This document shows positions 27,021-28,848 of a DNA stretch of 28,848 nt, piece after piece. Under the pieces are notes generated by a model. The model was given only the letters and a program-made list of their open reading frames with translations. It had not been told where the DNA came from and made no database searches. Source of the DNA: Mnemiopsis leidyi (taxonomy: Eukaryota; Ctenophora; Tentaculata; Lobata; Bolinopsidae). Position numbers and translations under genes: made by a program. The DNA lies in assembly GCA_000226015.1 (NCBI GenBank), contig JH153089.1:1-28848 (forward strand), read 5' to 3'. Position 1 is the first letter of the stretch, and each line of letters opens with the position of its first letter.

Positions 27021-27287
27021 TTTGTATTTGTATTTGTATTTGTTACACCTGTACCCAGGCTCTTACAGTTATACTGAAGGGGCTCCTGGAAGATTCTAGA
27101 TCTTTTAACGGAGACCCTCCTCATTTAACCCTCAATCAGGGTTTCCCGGTCATTCGGCTGAGTCGACCGAAGACGATTGCATAGGCAAATGCCCTTAGCG
27201 CACTCCTCTAGGATTGGCAGATCTGGGAATCGAACCCCCGATCCTATGCATGGAAAGTCGGGGTAGATACCACTACACCACCAACCC
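27021..27287 (-). mobile_element. tRNA-derived SINE, better preserved copy with ATACAA tail
   Basis: Read on the minus strand from 27287: A box TGGTGTAGTGG (27280-27270), B box GGTTCGATTCCC (27236-27225), a body shared with 18114-18360, and a 3' tail of (ATACAAA)n at 27043-27021. Size is 267 bp. TGATTA occurs on both flanks but is too short to be sure of a target duplication. The intact boxes suggest a younger copy than the one at 18.1 kb. Confidence 0.9.
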
Positions 27288-27292
27288 ACTAA

Positions 27293-27541
27293 TCAGTATT
27301 GTTCGAAAGTTCTAAATTAGATGTGAATATAGCTATTGTTAAAGACAATTTATGCAATTGTTCTAAAATTTTTAAGCATTTTGGCAATTACATTCACTCA
27401 ACTAAGGCAAACCTGATCCTATTTATCGATAACACAAACAATCAATTACATACCTGGGAAGTTAAGTTGGAGTCTGCAAGAGGGTATGCTCTGGGGTTAA
27501 CTGAATCATCTGTAGCCATCATGATCTCTCCGCTTGATTAG
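27293..27541 (+). pseudogene. Orphan open frame next to the SINE, no ATG
   Basis: 82 codons are open from 27293 to a TAG at 27539-27541, reading KLDVNIAIVKDNLCNCSKIF and later LILFIDNTNNQLHTWEVK. The composition looks protein-like, but there is no in-frame ATG near its start and the frame begins within a few bases of the SINE end. It may be the remnant of a coding sequence or transposon ORF cut by the SINE insertion. I do not recognise it. Confidence 0.3.
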
Positions 27542-28593
27542 CTTCACTGAGACTTAAACCTAATCAAGAGGCATGATTAAGTTATAGCTTCATAGTTAAT
27601 ATCAGTTGCAAAATGCAAAGGGTTTTTTAGATTCCTTGTAATTTCACGTGATATATTTTTTGGCTTTGAACTTTAAATTCGGATTCTACGTCTAACTTGG
27701 GTTGGTATTACACACCAAGAGAGAGTCCCCTATCAACTCTCTGTCAGTCAACTTTGAGGGTCACCCCATCAGATCCCCTCATTTAACCTTCTCAAGGTCC
27801 AGCCTGCAGACCCCGGAGCCTGACACAGCGAAGGGTAATAAACAGTTGACTCATCAAATTTTGGTCATTCACACAAACATGCACCCACTCACATCACTAC
27901 CTTGTGTGTTTACTAATACTTTTAGATACCAAGCTCAAGGAAAATCTCAGCTTAGTGACACCAATGTACTGCCATCCAGGACCCTCTCCCTTAATCCTTT
28001 CCCTTCCACTTCTAGTACTATACTAGTCTTACACGACACAGTTCTTTACTCTCTAGCTCAACCACAATCCAGAGCAACACAATAAAAGTAGTCACTGATC
28101 TGAACCAAGGATGAGTATAGTAAACCCATCAACCCAAAATACATGGCATTATCATTGTATCACGACACTAGTCTTTACAGCCAGTCCCCGGTATGCCCTT
28201 GACATCTTATTCTGCACCGTTACCATACCTTATCAGACAGCCACAGGTGTAAGATGAGAATTTTCCTATGCTGTGTTGTATAGGGTTTGGTGCTGATTTT
28301 TGATGTGATGTTTTTCCACTTGCGTATATACATGTATTTTTTTTAGAAAATCAATCAAGCGTGAATTTTTCAGTGTTTTGTCTGTTACATGTTTACGCGA
28401 TAGAAAATTTTTCTGCAACACATATTTTTATTATATCTGGTTCTAGCCTGTCGCACATACAAAATGGGGTCGTTTTCGGGGGCCGGCGTGGACTGACATA
28501 ATTTTTTATCATTATTTATGACTTCTATGCTCCTCACTAAGGTAAAGCTCCTCACTAAGGCAAAGACGGAGATCCTGAGACTTTCATTTCTGA
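27542..28593. other. No assigned gene; possibly 5' region of the LINE
   Basis: A 127-codon plus-strand frame (27702-28085) is Ser/Thr/Pro-rich with no motif and is probably chance. A short direct repeat agctcctcactaaggyaaag is seen at 28527-28565. Nothing else is identified. Confidence 0.35.
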
Positions 28594-28848
28594 AAAGATG
28601 CACTAGGATATCCTAATATATTTTATTCAAACGCAAGTGGACTCTACAACAAGCTTGATGAGTTGAAAAATTGTTTATTAACTTATAGAAATATTTGCAT
28701 TATTTGTATTACAGAAACCCATTTTAACAAGAACATTTTAGATTCAGAGATATCCATTGAAGGGTATAAATTTTTCAGGAAAGATAGAGATTTTTGTATA
28801 CATGATGTGGAAGAGGGTGATATAAGTGGTGGTGGTGGTTCCATTATA
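28594..28848 (+). mobile_element. LINE (non-LTR retrotransposon), start of AP-endonuclease domain, cut by window edge
   Basis: The frame from 28594 to the window end reads IFYSNASGLYNKLDEL, then ICIITE-like IICITETHFNKNIL and GYKFFRKDR, ending GGGGSII. This order (N-A-x-x-L-x-N-K-x-x-E-L, then C-I-T-E-T, then the x-G-x-x-x-x-R-x-D-R and G-G-G motifs) is typical of the N-terminal apurinic-like endonuclease of LINE ORF2, in CR1/L2-like groups. A TGA sits just before 28594 and no ATG is seen, so either the start uses a form I cannot see or the copy is 5'-damaged. Reverse transcriptase, if present, lies beyond the window. Confidence 0.85.

Noticed and set aside
27702-28085. 127-residue plus-strand frame
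   Set aside because: Ser/Thr/Pro-rich, no motif, no splice or homology support; probably chance openness.

Overview
The window is AT-rich, intron-containing nuclear DNA from an invertebrate animal. Evidence for this is GT-AG introns (mostly about 150-600 bp), metazoan single-copy genes (cohesin loader NIPBL, ER hexose-6-phosphate dehydrogenase H6PD, spliceosomal SNU13), a tRNA-derived SINE family, a LINE, MITE-like hairpins and a foldback element. I cannot name the species. Gene identities rest on remembered family sequences compared by eye; no search was run.

Layout, left to right. 1-1967: a repeat block dominated by a 1.7 kb foldback element with two ~690 bp inverted arms. 2933-3724 (minus): the last four coding exons of an unrecognised gene. 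4514-4565: three CRE-like palindromes at 22 bp spacing, the last covering the NIPBL stop codon. 4563-21809 (minus): a complete NIPBL/Nipped-B gene that I reconstructed as 33 coding exons whose phases all agree, giving about 2014 residues, except for one exon that is one base short in an A-run. Its introns carry two MITE-like hairpins and several minisatellites. One 120-bp exon is flanked on both sides by tandem arrays that start at its own splice sites. 15801-17299 (plus): a two-exon gene nested antisense in the largest NIPBL intron, encoding a secreted protein with two tandem selenoprotein-P-N-like thioredoxin-fold domains; the first has CxxC and the second has lost it. The same intron holds a SINE.

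22321-24756 (minus): single-exon H6PD with signal peptide, G6PD half and 6-phosphogluconolactonase half, plus an unusual helical insertion. 25143-25743 (minus): the last two exons of SNU13; its N-terminal exon is not visible. 25.8-28.8 kb: repeat-rich, with a hairpin, a spliced-looking local duplication, a second SINE and the endonuclease start of a LINE running off the right end.

The genes do not form a pathway. They cover cohesin loading (nucleus), splicing (nucleus), lumenal NADPH production (ER) and a secreted redox-like protein. The points I find most worth checking are the splice-site arrays around NIPBL exon 19, the one-base phase break in NIPBL exon 15, the double SelP-N-like nested gene and the unrecognised gene at 2.9-3.7 kb.
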